Assembly (NCBI GenBank): GCA_018821925.1
Contig: JAHJLF010000072.1
Span: 34,470-98,469 of the forward strand
DNA length: 64,000 nt
DNA from: Candidatus Edwardsbacteria bacterium
Lineage (GTDB): Bacteria > Edwardsbacteria > AC1 > EtOH8
Direction: 5' to 3'
Shown here: positions 17,701-26,597 of the stretch, in pieces
How positions within the stretch are numbered: position 1 is the first letter of the stretch
Layout: every line of letters begins with the position of its first letter
Notes under the pieces: generated by a model
The model's database searches: none
Told to the model about the DNA's origin: nothing
What the model saw: the letters and a program-made list of their open reading frames with translations, nothing else
Program-made: the position numbers and the translations under genes

Positions 17701-17803
17701 GGACGACTATATCACCGACCCCTTCACCGCCAACAGGACGCCCAACACCAGGGCCTACGCCGAACCGCGTCGCAGCCGCCTGGCCCTCAGTTTCAGCTTC
17801 TAA
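14777..17803 (+). CDS. TonB-dependent receptor with carboxypeptidase-regulatory N-terminal domain
   Basis: A 1008-residue outer-membrane protein. A signal peptide (to about residue 23) is followed by a CarboxypepD_reg-like domain (about 25-108: GKIVGTVTDSETKEPIPGAVV), a plug domain (about 125-235: MNVRGGRSDEMAIFVDGVSV, GGFNAEYGEAMSGVVNVVTK), and a long beta barrel ending in the aromatic RLALSFSF typical of outer-membrane barrels. Two calcium-loop-like motifs occur: DADADGDSMYDAYE (about 469-482) and DINGDGEVDQYE (about 955-966). The architecture matches SusC-like or OmpA-related receptors of FCB bacteria; the substrate is unknown. It is followed by another exported protein 97 bases on. Confidence 0.9.
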   Translation: MKTLKILVAVTVCMVMAGGLLFAGTTGKIVGTVTDSETKEPIPGAVVELLGTTIGANTDMDGRYFIVNVPVGTFSLRARMMGYETVTITNVKSIMDLTTTINFKIKPTVILSEGITVTAQRQMVIPDATSTSRVVSTKEIMAMPNASANNVIGNTAGVVSSGGQMNVRGGRSDEMAIFVDGVSVTDALTGAMGSQINTAAIEEVMVITGGFNAEYGEAMSGVVNVVTKEGGDKLSVYGRFTTDMHMLSDSRNNNKVELSLGGPAPYAKNLGYFLSGEVGNTDDYRPVFMPDKYYEHDPTKDYFWADTIQYSRAEWDPADSVGLIGWKGDWADSSVSDWDAEKARRIALGYQRGWKEYDENYLPHNDYNSYRLQGKVTYKIPAWQAKITLGGFANRDQRGSYTASFKYWLDSYYSYLQKSYQGNASWRHQVSRNTFYNITVNKFSTRTQTGVRDTTVEKDRSWWEDYTFLSDADADGDSMYDAYEGQAYAYGIDNPYGVSGIFYTFGLARLWETTKAEYIGGKIDVTSQVNRFNQMVGGLEVKQHHVILKSNSLPWDPVPFKDYYDFKPITGAAYIQDKLEFQGFIVNAGLRLDLLMPESQKKLNNFNLTDTASYIDAETKYKLSPRLGISHPVSDRTVMHISYGHFFQQPQLQYLYESLSANIARGNTVMGDPDLGAQRTIAYEIGFNQQLTNDMAGDITVYYKDIFDLLGTRMLQDTITGLNYTSFLNTEYGNVRGFEATLNKRASANGIFSGKLAYSLMLAKGTASDPWEGYLNYIYGGGTDPATGLPVPFPKSDAFLEYDQRHTFSVSTNFDFGEKFGPAIAGFKPLANLSISLLNNIGSGMPYTIVNSKGVQIGGVNEGRMPWTLNTDLLLSRSLTVAGIKMSIDFEVLNLLNRKNVANVFAVTGNPLNDGSIITLGDFTTSAIPCSVSYTVDGAGDPVYVPNPYYSKWRDINGDGEVDQYEKYVSYVAAWDDYITDPFTANRTPNTRAYAEPRRSRLALSFSF

Positions 17804-17900
17804 CTTTCAGCCCTGACAAATCGGGCAACCCCGGGCCCATATCGAAAAGGGCCCGGGATCTGATTCAAATAATTAAATTATTCTTACAGGAGGATAGTCA

Positions 17901-20900
17901 ATGTTCAAACGCATACCCAAGGGTGTTTGGCTGATCCTGATAGGGCTGGCGGTAACGGCAGTCCTGGCGGGCCCGGCTCTGGCGGCCACCGCTCCGGGAG
18001 CCAGGGTTGCACCAAATAAGGGCATGTCCCAAAAGACCCTAAACACCAACGCCTGGACCATCTACACCACCAACTACGGGCCGTTCGTAAATCCCGGGGT
18101 CGGAAGCGGGGGCTTCTGGCGGAACCCGGGCCACGGCTATATCTACGGCGCCGGCCTGTGGGTGGGGGCGGTGGACGATAACGGCAACAAGGTGGTGGCC
18201 TTCGGCTACAATCCTAACTCCGGGGCCTACGAGTTCGGCCCGGTGGACATGAATGACAACTGGGAGAACTACCTCAGCGACGCCAGCATCCGGGTCTACT
18301 TAGCCACCAACCCGGCCGATTATGCGGCCTGGCCGCTGGTGGAGGGCGGCAAGAAGGTCATCAAATCACGTCAGGACAGCTATGCCCGCTACAGCGACGC
18401 CAACCCCCAGTTCACCACCTCGGGCGACAAACAGCTTAAAGTGGTGGTGGAGCAGTTCAGCTACGCCTGGAACTACGCCGATAACAACGACCTGGTCTTC
18501 TTCTATTTCAAGGTTCACAACAAGAGCGGCAAGACCTTGAACCAGGTATATGTCGGGCCGGCCAACGACTGCGATATCGGAGACGAGGCCGCTCCCAACG
18601 CCAACGACCGGACCGCATTTGATTACACCCGCAATCTGGCCATCCAGTACCAGACGGTAAACGAGGGCGGCTGGGACAAGACCGGGGTGGTGGGCTTCCG
18701 CTATTTTGAAAGCCCCATCAACAACAGCAGTGACACCATTAAGGTGGTAGACAACCAGTTTCCCCATAGCATAGCTCCGGGGGAACCCCTGGGCATGACC
18801 GCCTTCAAGATATTCACCATCGATCAGGATCCCAAGACCGACGAGGAGCGCTACCTGGAGATGATGGGCATCAACTACTGGGATCTGATCCCCGACGCCT
18901 ACGATGAATGGGGCGCCGATCCGCCGGGGGACAAGCGTTTCCTGATGTCCAGCGGTCCGTTCACTTTGGGCATCGATTCGGTGGTCAGCACCTGCATCGG
19001 GGTCATCGCCGCCCTGGATACCGTCAAACTGAAGCTGGCCTCGGATATCGCCCAGACCATCTACGACAACAATTTCGAGCTGGCCACCCCGCCGGCCGCC
19101 CCGGGCCTGACCATTACCTCGGGCGATAAATACGTGGTGATCAGCTGGGACCGCCGGGCCGAGCTAATTCCCGACCCCTATTGGGAGAAGCTGGATACCA
19201 CCAAAAAATGGTTCACCTATTTTAAGGGCTCCTGGAAATGGCTGCCGGCTTCCAGCCGGCTGCTGGTGGACTCCCTGGAGATAAAGACCGGCGCCGCCAC
19301 CACCGCCAAAATCGTCCGAGGGGACACCCTCGGCGCGGCTCTGGGAACCGACACATTGAATACCAAGTTCAGCGAACGGTCCATGTATAATCAATACGAC
19401 TTCCAGGGCTATATCGCCTACCGGGCCCGGACCGTCTCAGACCTGGCCGACCCCGTCAGGAGGGAGTATGTGGGGACGCTATATACCGATCCCAGTTCGG
19501 CCTTCAATGCCACCACCTTAAGCTACGGCGGCGGCTCGGGCTATTACTACGACAAGATCGACGGCATCAAGGTGATGCGTAATTTCGACGCCAATAATTA
19601 TTTCACCCCGGACAGCACCATCATGCTGGCCAAATACGACACCCTGGGGACTGACCGTGGTCTGATCTACAGCCTGCGGGACGATGACGTGATCAACGGG
19701 TTCGGGTGGTACTACGGGGTCTCGGCCTACGATTACCAGACCAACGTTTACTTCACCCACAAATGCCCCACCACCCTGAGCAGCAACCCCACCGAGAATG
19801 CCACCTACGGGGTGGGGCAGAAGCCGATGGTGGACTATCAGGCGCCGGTGGTCGAATACACCGTTACCGGGGGCTCGAACATCAGGACCGGGGGGACGGT
19901 TGACTACGAATATAAACTGGCCCTGACTCCCAAGAACGTCAACAACGACACCTTCCGGCTGGTCTGGAAGCCGGTCACCAAGACCCTTATCCTGGGGACA
20001 AATTATCCGGTGTATCATGCCGATCTGAAGGATTGGCGATATGTTACACTTTATGACACTTTGGGAACGGCTATCAAGGATACCCTTATTGATACCACCC
20101 TGCAGACCATCAACTTCAGGCCGGCTTACGGGATGGTGGGCAGCGACCCCTTGGCGAGCTATAACGGCACCTTTGACGACGAGGTCCCGTTCGGGGGGGT
20201 GGTGTTCATGCCCCAATACAAGTACGCATGGACCCTGGCGGCGGTGGATACGGTGTCGGTCACCGGGGTCTATCCGGCCGACAGCATCTTCGCCCAGGCT
20301 TACGGAGCTCTGAACAGCAACTTTACCGCCAGCCTCAACGCCTGGCAGTGGCGGGGCAGCGACTTCGAGATCCGCTGGCGCGACAGCAGCGGAACGGTGG
20401 GCACCAATCCCAGCGGCAGCATTATTACCGCCACGGTGTGGGATATGACCAACAATATCGAGGTGCCATTGGAGACCGGGGTCACCAAGGCCAACATGAC
20501 CCAGTCCTCCTGGTGCTTCAACCCCACCGCCACCACCTGCACCGGTTACGTTGACAGCATCGGCACCTCACGTTTCGGCATGTACATCTCGGGCATAGTG
20601 CTTTACTTCAACCGCCGCAATGGTGGATCACTGCGCAATATCTCCACCCTGTGGGACCTGCGGCCGCGCACCGGCGATGTCTGGACCGTATCCTGCTCCG
20701 GGCCCGGCAATCCCATGGCGGGCGGAGTGGTCACCTTCATCACCACCAAGGCCTCCCAGAAGGCGGCCCTTTTGGCCAGCCTGCTGGACAATATCAAGGT
20801 GGTCCCCAACCCCTACCTGGTGCGGGCCAGCTGGGATGTCAGCAAGAATTATCCCAATATCTACTTCGCCAATCTGCCGGCCAAGTGCACCATCAGGATC

Positions 20901-21086
20901 TACAACCTGGCCGGGGATCTGATCCGGGTTCTCAACCACGAATCCACCTTCGACGATAACAACGGCACCGAGAAATGGGACCTGCTGTCCACCTACGACA
21001 AGCGGCCCGCCAGCGGAGTGTATATCTATCAGATAGACGCTCCGGGCATTGGCACCAAGCTTGGTAAATTCGCCGTAATCAAGTAA
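17901..21086 (+). CDS. Large exported protein with type IX-style sorting domain
   Basis: A 1061-residue protein with a signal peptide (about 1-29, AGPALAA). The body is beta-rich, aromatic and asparagine-rich, with a fibronectin-like segment near 395-480 (APGLTITSGDKYVVISWD). The last 90 residues (VVPNPYLVRASWD, IRIYNLAGDLIRVL, ASGVYIYQID, KLGKFAVIK) have the Por-type C-terminal sorting pattern. ACAGGAGG precedes the ATG. It lies between a TonB-dependent receptor and a PorV-like protein, 18 bases before the latter, so co-expression is likely. No enzymatic motif was found; a surface-layer or adhesive role is possible. Confidence 0.8.
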   Translation: MFKRIPKGVWLILIGLAVTAVLAGPALAATAPGARVAPNKGMSQKTLNTNAWTIYTTNYGPFVNPGVGSGGFWRNPGHGYIYGAGLWVGAVDDNGNKVVAFGYNPNSGAYEFGPVDMNDNWENYLSDASIRVYLATNPADYAAWPLVEGGKKVIKSRQDSYARYSDANPQFTTSGDKQLKVVVEQFSYAWNYADNNDLVFFYFKVHNKSGKTLNQVYVGPANDCDIGDEAAPNANDRTAFDYTRNLAIQYQTVNEGGWDKTGVVGFRYFESPINNSSDTIKVVDNQFPHSIAPGEPLGMTAFKIFTIDQDPKTDEERYLEMMGINYWDLIPDAYDEWGADPPGDKRFLMSSGPFTLGIDSVVSTCIGVIAALDTVKLKLASDIAQTIYDNNFELATPPAAPGLTITSGDKYVVISWDRRAELIPDPYWEKLDTTKKWFTYFKGSWKWLPASSRLLVDSLEIKTGAATTAKIVRGDTLGAALGTDTLNTKFSERSMYNQYDFQGYIAYRARTVSDLADPVRREYVGTLYTDPSSAFNATTLSYGGGSGYYYDKIDGIKVMRNFDANNYFTPDSTIMLAKYDTLGTDRGLIYSLRDDDVINGFGWYYGVSAYDYQTNVYFTHKCPTTLSSNPTENATYGVGQKPMVDYQAPVVEYTVTGGSNIRTGGTVDYEYKLALTPKNVNNDTFRLVWKPVTKTLILGTNYPVYHADLKDWRYVTLYDTLGTAIKDTLIDTTLQTINFRPAYGMVGSDPLASYNGTFDDEVPFGGVVFMPQYKYAWTLAAVDTVSVTGVYPADSIFAQAYGALNSNFTASLNAWQWRGSDFEIRWRDSSGTVGTNPSGSIITATVWDMTNNIEVPLETGVTKANMTQSSWCFNPTATTCTGYVDSIGTSRFGMYISGIVLYFNRRNGGSLRNISTLWDLRPRTGDVWTVSCSGPGNPMAGGVVTFITTKASQKAALLASLLDNIKVVPNPYLVRASWDVSKNYPNIYFANLPAKCTIRIYNLAGDLIRVLNHESTFDDNNGTEKWDLLSTYDKRPASGVYIYQIDAPGIGTKLGKFAVIK

Positions 21087-21104
21087 AATGACAAGGAGTA
21101 AAAA

Positions 21105-22172
21105 ATGAATAAGATAAAAATCATACTTGTTTTAGCTCTGGCCTCTCTGGGGTTGGCCTCCCAGAGCTGGGCTCAGCCGGAATATTCCAATGTGGGAAGG
21201 GCCGGACTGACCTTTCTGAAGATCGGGATAGGCTCCAGGGCTATAGGCATGGGCGGCGCTTTTACCGCAGTGTCCAACGACGCTTCGGCCCTCTACTGGA
21301 ACCCGGCCGGAGTGGCCAAACTGAAAAAGATGGAGGGCATCTTCAGCCACACCAACTGGGTGCTGGACATCAATCAGGAATACATCGGGTACGTGGTCCC
21401 GGCCGGGCTGATGGGCAATTTCGGTTTCAGCGCCTCGTTCATGTCGATGGGCGATTTCGAACGGACCACCATCGACGACATCACCACCACCATCCGGGAG
21501 GATGACGGCGAGGGGCTTTCCTCCTTCTCGGCCAACGATCTGGCCCTGGGGGTAACCTACGCCCGCAACATGACCGATAAGTTCAGCGTAGGTGTCACCG
21601 CCAAATACGTCAGGGAGAAGATAGCCGAGGTCTCGGCCGGCGGGATGGCCCTGGATGTGGGCACCTTTTACCTGACCGGTTATAAAACCCTGCGCATCGG
21701 GATGGCCATTCTAAACTACGGGCCGGACATCAAATTCGCCGGCAAGGACCTGCAGGCAGAATGGACCGACACCAGCTGGCCCAGCAATTATACCGGCAAC
21801 TCTTGGGAGATACTGTCCACGGCCTTCCCCATGCCGCTGCAATTCAAAATAGGGGTGGCCTACGACTTCCTGTTCGGACAGCAGCATACCGTCATTACGG
21901 CGGCCGACCTGATCCACCCCAACGACGGCAACGAGAAGGTGGCGGTGGGGACCGAATACACCTGGAAGAACTCCATAGCCAACCTGTCACTGCGGGCCGG
22001 ATATCTTTACGATCCGGATTGGTATGAGACCAAGAGTGCCGCCGACAACATGAGTGCTGGCGTTGGCATCGGCCGCAAGCTGGGAACATCAAAGATCAAT
22101 GTGGATTATGCCTTTACCAATAAGGGCTATCTGGAAAATATTCATCGGTTCAGCCTGGGATTGGGCTTTTAA
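21105..22172 (+). CDS. PorV/PorQ-family outer-membrane protein
   Basis: A 355-residue protein with a signal peptide (to about residue 23, SWAQ). The GRAGLTFLKIGIGSRAIGMG motif followed by GGAFTAVSNDASALYWNPAG is the signature of the PorV/PorQ (UPF0164, FadL-related) barrels. It ends in RFSLGLGF, an outer-membrane barrel C-terminus. In Bacteroidetes, PorV carries type IX cargo to the sortase-like attachment complex, which fits the two sorted proteins upstream; in more distant phyla the family is often paired with sorted proteins without PorU. Its gene is the last of the 17901-22172 unit. Confidence 0.88.
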   Translation: MNKIKIILVLALASLGLASQSWAQPEYSNVGRAGLTFLKIGIGSRAIGMGGAFTAVSNDASALYWNPAGVAKLKKMEGIFSHTNWVLDINQEYIGYVVPAGLMGNFGFSASFMSMGDFERTTIDDITTTIREDDGEGLSSFSANDLALGVTYARNMTDKFSVGVTAKYVREKIAEVSAGGMALDVGTFYLTGYKTLRIGMAILNYGPDIKFAGKDLQAEWTDTSWPSNYTGNSWEILSTAFPMPLQFKIGVAYDFLFGQQHTVITAADLIHPNDGNEKVAVGTEYTWKNSIANLSLRAGYLYDPDWYETKSAADNMSAGVGIGRKLGTSKINVDYAFTNKGYLENIHRFSLGLGF

Positions 22173-22193
22173 TCAGGTAAACCAGTGAATGCT

Positions 22194-22230
22194 ATAGGGG
22201 AAGGATTTAGAATCCTTCCCCTATTATTAA
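22194..22230 (+). terminator. Rho-independent terminator
   Basis: ATAGGGGAAGGATT (22194-22207), loop TAG, and AATCCTTCCCCTAT (22211-22224) form a perfect 14-bp stem. The following tract is only moderately T-rich (TATTAAT). It ends the PorV-containing unit. Confidence 0.8.
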
Positions 22231-22305
22231 TGGGTGCATTTAATAGTTTACATATTTAGCGTAGCGTTCGAGGAATGAATGTTTGGTATGATTTTCCTGT
22301 CAAAG

Positions 22306-22393
22306 TGTCATGCCTGCCCCGCATCACCGTGCGGGGTAAACTCCAACAGGCATCCAGGCATTTTTCTGGATTCCCGCTTCTGCGGGAATGACA
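22306..22393. repeat. GTCATTCCCGC-type inverted repeat, copy 2
   Basis: TGTCATGCCTGCCCCGC at 22306 is mirrored by GCTTCTGCGGGAATGACA ending at 22393. It sits in a 306-base gene-free stretch. Downstream in the same gap, TTGACA at 22412-22417 could be a -35 box for the receptor at 22479, with a poor -10 (AACAAT at 22434). Confidence 0.75.
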
Positions 22394-22478
22394 TGGTTAT
22401 TCCTCGCAATGTTGACAAATCAGAATATATGTAAACAATATACCGCTCGGATTAATAATATTTAAAGCAGAGGGCAGT

Positions 22479-25187
22479 ATGCGATATCTGCGGCTGTTGG
22501 CCGGGTTGATGGCCATTATTTCTGCGGATGTGGTCCTGGCCGGAAATACCGGAAAGATCGCCGGGCAGGTTACCGATGCCGGAACCGGCCTGTCTTTGTA
22601 CGGGGCGGTGGTCTCGTTGGTGGGAACCAATATCGGGACATTTACCGATGATGGCGGAAATTATTATTTGATAAATATCCCGCCGGGAAGCTACAGCGTC
22701 CGGGTCCAGATGACGGGATATGCATCGCTGACCGTGATCGACGTCAAATGCACCCAGGATATTACATCCAAGCTTAATTTAAAATTAAAGGTGGCTCCCA
22801 TAAAGGCGGAAGGCATCGTGGTAACCGCCGAACGGCCGATAGTGGACAAGGAGCTCACCGCCACCAGGCGGACCATCAAGATCGAGGATCTGGTCATGAT
22901 GCCCTGGGATACCCCGGAGAAGGCGGTGGCCAGTCAGCCGGGGGTGGTGGTCAGGTCCCAGGAGTTCTACATCCGGGGGGGGCGGTCGGACGAAGTCAGC
23001 TACCTGCTGGACGGCATTTCTGTCCGGGACGCGGTGGAGGGCTATTCCGGCCTGCTGGTCAACAGCAACGCCCTTTCCGACCTTAGCCTGCTGACAGGCA
23101 TATTCGATGCCCAATACGGGGAAGTAATGTCCGGCGTCATAAATGCCTCCATTAAGGACGGGGGAAACCCGAAATTCAATTTTTATGCAAATAGCGGCGA
23201 CCTGTTCAGCCAGCAGTGGGGAAGGGGCTATCAAAACTACCAGATGGATTACGGGCGCACGTTATATGACGGCAAAGTTAAAGTTTTCGGTGCAGCCGAC
23301 CTGGCGCTAACGGACGATTGGCAGCCCCACCGGGAGCTGGTGCCGAACCAGGGCCGCCAGGATTACTCCGGCCTGATCAAGGCGATATACGCCGCACCTC
23401 TGGGAATCAGGCTGACCGCCCTGGGAGCCCAGTCCCGGAGCCAGTATGGCTATTACGGACACGACTGGTATTTTTTTCCGGGGAGCTACCGGTCAGATTT
23501 TCGCAAGGGCCGGCTGGGATCCCTGAACATCAACCAGTCATTAAGCAACTCCACCTTTTATAATCTTAACCTGGGCTGGTTCTGGAACACCGGAAAGTTC
23601 GGGGTGCGGGACACCTTCTGGGACATCGGGCGCCACTGGTGGGAGGACATCAGATTCTTTGACTACCAGGACAACCAGATATACTATGACGAAAACGGAG
23701 TGGCCCATTTCACCGCCGGCTATAATCCCTATGGATACGACAGGATGCTGTTCTACCGGTACGGCAGCTACTGGAAATTTCGGGACCGGGCCACCGATCA
23801 GCGCTTTGCAAAATTCGATATCACCTCTCAGGTTAACAACATCCACCAGTTAAAGCTGGGGGCCGATCTCAAGTTCTACCGGATAAACAATTTTTACCTT
23901 TATCCCACCGCCAACGGAGTTCCGATATTTGACGCATATGAAAAAAAGCCCTCCACCCAGGCAGTCTATCTGCAGGACAAAATAGAATACCAGGGGCTGG
24001 TGGTCAACCTTGGTCTGCGTTATGAACGGATAGACCCGCAGGTGTCGGCCACCGCTCTGGGGTTATGGGCCCAGGACCTGGATAACATCGATTTAAGTTC
24101 CAAGAGCATATACAGCCCCAGAATAGGCCTGTCTTATATCATCTCACCGGTTACCACCTTTCATCTGGGCTACGGCAAATATTTTCAGCAACCCCAGTTC
24201 CAGCATTTCTACCAGTATCTGGGGGCCTATAATGCCATCGAGCTCAAGGGGAACATCCTGGGCAACCCGGCGCTGCGGCCCCCCACCACCACCAGCCTGG
24301 AGTTCGGCACCGTTACCGAGGTCGGCAAAGAATGGAGTTTTGATTTCACCATATATAGCAAGGACATCCGCCACTTGATAGGGGTGGAATATGTCCCCTC
24401 TATCCCTGAGGCCTATTACCAGTACCGCAATATAGACAACGCCACTTCCAAGGGTTTTGAGGTGACCCTTAAGAAGCACCTGGGACAGCATTTTACCGGG
24501 CTGGTGCAGTACAGTTACGCCAAGGCTGAGGGCTCCGGCTCCAGCCCCCAGGCAGTATGGGAAAAATACCTGTCCACCGTCAAGGGCGAATCGCTGGGCA
24601 CCCTGCCCCAGGAATCCATCCCCCTGGACTTTGACCAGCGCAACAAAGTTTCCCTGGAAGCCTCAATTTTCAGCAAAGAGGCTCAAGGAGCAGGGTTCCT
24701 TGACAATTGGGTGAAGTCGGAGAACACCCTCAACCTGATATTCCAGTACGGCAGCGGACTGCCGTCCACCATCGCCCCGGTGGATACGGTCGCCCGCGAC
24801 GCAGAATCGCTCAGCGACGACCGCAGCAGCGCCACCAAACAACTGGACCTGAAATTTTCCAAAAAGATAAAACTTGGCCGACTGGCCGGCTACTTAAGCC
24901 TGGAGATACTGAATCTTTTCAACTGGGAGAATTTCAATTATTCCTATCAGCGGGAGATCGGTCCCTACGAGATATACACCAGGGACTGGCAGCCCCGCTC
25001 ACCCACTTCGGATTATTCCTCGGCATCGCCCTATTACGACCAGGACGGAGACCTGAATCATAATGGGGTCTTTGAAGTATCCGAGCAATGGGACCGGTGG
25101 GATTATTTTAACAATCTGTATAATTCCAATCCGGCCCTAAGTTCCATGCCCCGCCTGATGCGGCTGGGTTTCAGGGTCAGTTTTTAA
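22479..25187 (+). CDS. TonB-dependent receptor with carboxypeptidase-regulatory N-terminal domain
   Basis: A 902-residue outer-membrane receptor, paralogous to the one at 14777. After a signal peptide (to about residue 21) comes a CarboxypepD_reg-like domain (GKIAGQVTDAGTGLSLYGAV, about 24-105), a plug domain (FYIRGGRSDEVSYLLDGISV, then FDAQYGEVMSGVINASIKDG) and a barrel ending in MRLGFRVSF. A calcium-loop-like DQDGDLNHNGVFE lies about 50 residues before the end, at the position equivalent to the one in the paralogue. A lipoprotein gene follows after 11 bases, a pairing that recalls SusC/SusD units, although the lipoprotein is not SusD-like. Confidence 0.88.
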   Translation: MRYLRLLAGLMAIISADVVLAGNTGKIAGQVTDAGTGLSLYGAVVSLVGTNIGTFTDDGGNYYLINIPPGSYSVRVQMTGYASLTVIDVKCTQDITSKLNLKLKVAPIKAEGIVVTAERPIVDKELTATRRTIKIEDLVMMPWDTPEKAVASQPGVVVRSQEFYIRGGRSDEVSYLLDGISVRDAVEGYSGLLVNSNALSDLSLLTGIFDAQYGEVMSGVINASIKDGGNPKFNFYANSGDLFSQQWGRGYQNYQMDYGRTLYDGKVKVFGAADLALTDDWQPHRELVPNQGRQDYSGLIKAIYAAPLGIRLTALGAQSRSQYGYYGHDWYFFPGSYRSDFRKGRLGSLNINQSLSNSTFYNLNLGWFWNTGKFGVRDTFWDIGRHWWEDIRFFDYQDNQIYYDENGVAHFTAGYNPYGYDRMLFYRYGSYWKFRDRATDQRFAKFDITSQVNNIHQLKLGADLKFYRINNFYLYPTANGVPIFDAYEKKPSTQAVYLQDKIEYQGLVVNLGLRYERIDPQVSATALGLWAQDLDNIDLSSKSIYSPRIGLSYIISPVTTFHLGYGKYFQQPQFQHFYQYLGAYNAIELKGNILGNPALRPPTTTSLEFGTVTEVGKEWSFDFTIYSKDIRHLIGVEYVPSIPEAYYQYRNIDNATSKGFEVTLKKHLGQHFTGLVQYSYAKAEGSGSSPQAVWEKYLSTVKGESLGTLPQESIPLDFDQRNKVSLEASIFSKEAQGAGFLDNWVKSENTLNLIFQYGSGLPSTIAPVDTVARDAESLSDDRSSATKQLDLKFSKKIKLGRLAGYLSLEILNLFNWENFNYSYQREIGPYEIYTRDWQPRSPTSDYSSASPYYDQDGDLNHNGVFEVSEQWDRWDYFNNLYNSNPALSSMPRLMRLGFRVSF

Positions 25188-25198
25188 GGAGCCGACAG

Positions 25199-26434
25199 AT
25201 GAAGATATTAAAATTCCTGGCATTGCCGGCGGCCATAATTATGGCCGGCAGTTGCAGTCACGATCCGGTCTATCCCTCCATCGGCTCGTTATACGTTTCT
25301 ACCGACCCGGCGGGGGCAGAGATCCTGATAGACGGCCAGACCAAAAACAGATTAACCCCGGCCAAGATAGACGGCATTACGGTAGGCTGGCATACCGTAA
25401 GCCTGCGGTATTACCGATGCAAGGAATGGAAACAGCAGGTGGAGATCAAACCAGCGCAGACCCGGACTTTGATAATAAAGATGACCAATATCGCTCCTGC
25501 TGTCATCCAAACGGTCAACCTTACTTATTTCGGGGTGGACATGGACTACGCCCCCGAGGCCCGGAAGCTGTTCATTGCCAACAAGTCCAGCTTTTACTTG
25601 ACCGAGCTGACCCTGGGCGATTCCACCATTATCTCCTCGACCGACCGGCTGGTCGGTTCCTGGCAGTATTTGGTGGCTGCCAGTGAAAAGGCAAACCGGA
25701 TCTACGCCAAGATAACCGGGGACAGCCTGGCGGTGATGGAGCTTACTTCCGGAACTTTGCTTAAGAAGATCCCACCGCCCCGCCATCTGGGGGTAAAAAA
25801 CTTGACCTTCTCCCCGGACGGACAATATCTTTATGCTGTCAACTCGGCCGACAGCAGCATCTTTATCTATCAGACCGGCGCAGACACCATAGTTAAAATC
25901 CTAAAACTCAAAGGTGAACCCAATGAAGTGGTCGGCAACCTGTCAAACGATAATTTATATGTTACTTTTGACAAAGAAAACCGGCTGGCCAGGGTAGACG
26001 CCAGCACCGGAGACGAACTGGCCGGCACGGCTACCGGAACCGATCCCATGGGGCTGTTCTGGGATCTGGATTACCAGAACATCGGAGTCTGCAATTCCGC
26101 CAACCGCACCCTGATGCTGGCCGATGCCTTGGGGCTAGGCGGGCCTACCAGCCCGGTCTTCCCGTATGGTAGCATTGTTTGCGATGCCTGTTACTCGGCC
26201 AACGGGACCCACCTATGGGTGCTGCAATCCTACCCCCCCAGCACCGGCGGCGACCCCCCGCCTCCCCCCGGTCGGCTGGCTCTGATATATAAACCCACCT
26301 GGCAGTTCGTGGGCCATTACGATCTGGGGTTGATTCCCTTAAAGATCGCGCAATCTCCGGACGGCAGGTTCATTTATGTTTTAAACTATCTGGGCAAAGA
26401 CGTGAGGGTGTTCAGGACAGACCTGATGAACTAA
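25199..26434 (+). CDS. Lipoprotein with PEGA domain and beta-propeller
   Basis: A 411-residue protein with a lipoprotein signal (lipobox MAGSC, cysteine 19). Residues about 30-100 form a PEGA-like domain (GSLYVSTDPAGAEILIDGQT), a surface domain common in envelope lipoproteins. Residues 110-410 look like a YncE/cytochrome-D1-type propeller (LTFSPDGQYLYAVNSADSSI, IAQSPDGRFIYVLNY). A proline-rich loop (DPPPPPGR) lies near residue 355. AAGGAG precedes the ATG, 11 bases after the receptor gene, so the two are co-transcribed. It probably partners the receptor on the outer membrane; its ligand is unknown. Confidence 0.85.
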   Translation: MKILKFLALPAAIIMAGSCSHDPVYPSIGSLYVSTDPAGAEILIDGQTKNRLTPAKIDGITVGWHTVSLRYYRCKEWKQQVEIKPAQTRTLIIKMTNIAPAVIQTVNLTYFGVDMDYAPEARKLFIANKSSFYLTELTLGDSTIISSTDRLVGSWQYLVAASEKANRIYAKITGDSLAVMELTSGTLLKKIPPPRHLGVKNLTFSPDGQYLYAVNSADSSIFIYQTGADTIVKILKLKGEPNEVVGNLSNDNLYVTFDKENRLARVDASTGDELAGTATGTDPMGLFWDLDYQNIGVCNSANRTLMLADALGLGGPTSPVFPYGSIVCDACYSANGTHLWVLQSYPPSTGGDPPPPPGRLALIYKPTWQFVGHYDLGLIPLKIAQSPDGRFIYVLNYLGKDVRVFRTDLMN

Positions 26435-26473
26435 GTATTGGGAACCATATAGAATGGCTTATATATAGCCAAA

Positions 26474-26509
26474 CAAAGCTTTCTCAGAAGCGGGAAAGCT
26501 TTGTTTTTT
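26474..26509 (+). terminator. Rho-independent terminator
   Basis: CAAAGCTTTC (26474-26483) and GAAAGCTTTG (26494-26503) form a perfect 10-bp stem followed by six Ts. It separates the envelope region from smc. Confidence 0.92.
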
Positions 26510-26523
26510 GCCGGATATTTATA

Positions 26524-26552
26524 TTGACGACACCGGCTATATCTGTTAAACT
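26524..26552 (+). promoter_or_regulatory. Possible promoter of smc
   Basis: TTGACG (26524-26529) and TAAACT (26547-26552) with 17 bases between them lie just after the terminator and 45 bases before the smc start. The match is moderate (5/6 and 4/6). Confidence 0.35.
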
Positions 26553-26597
26553 TATTGGTTAAAACAAGTTAATAAAGACAATAAATCAGGGATAAAA

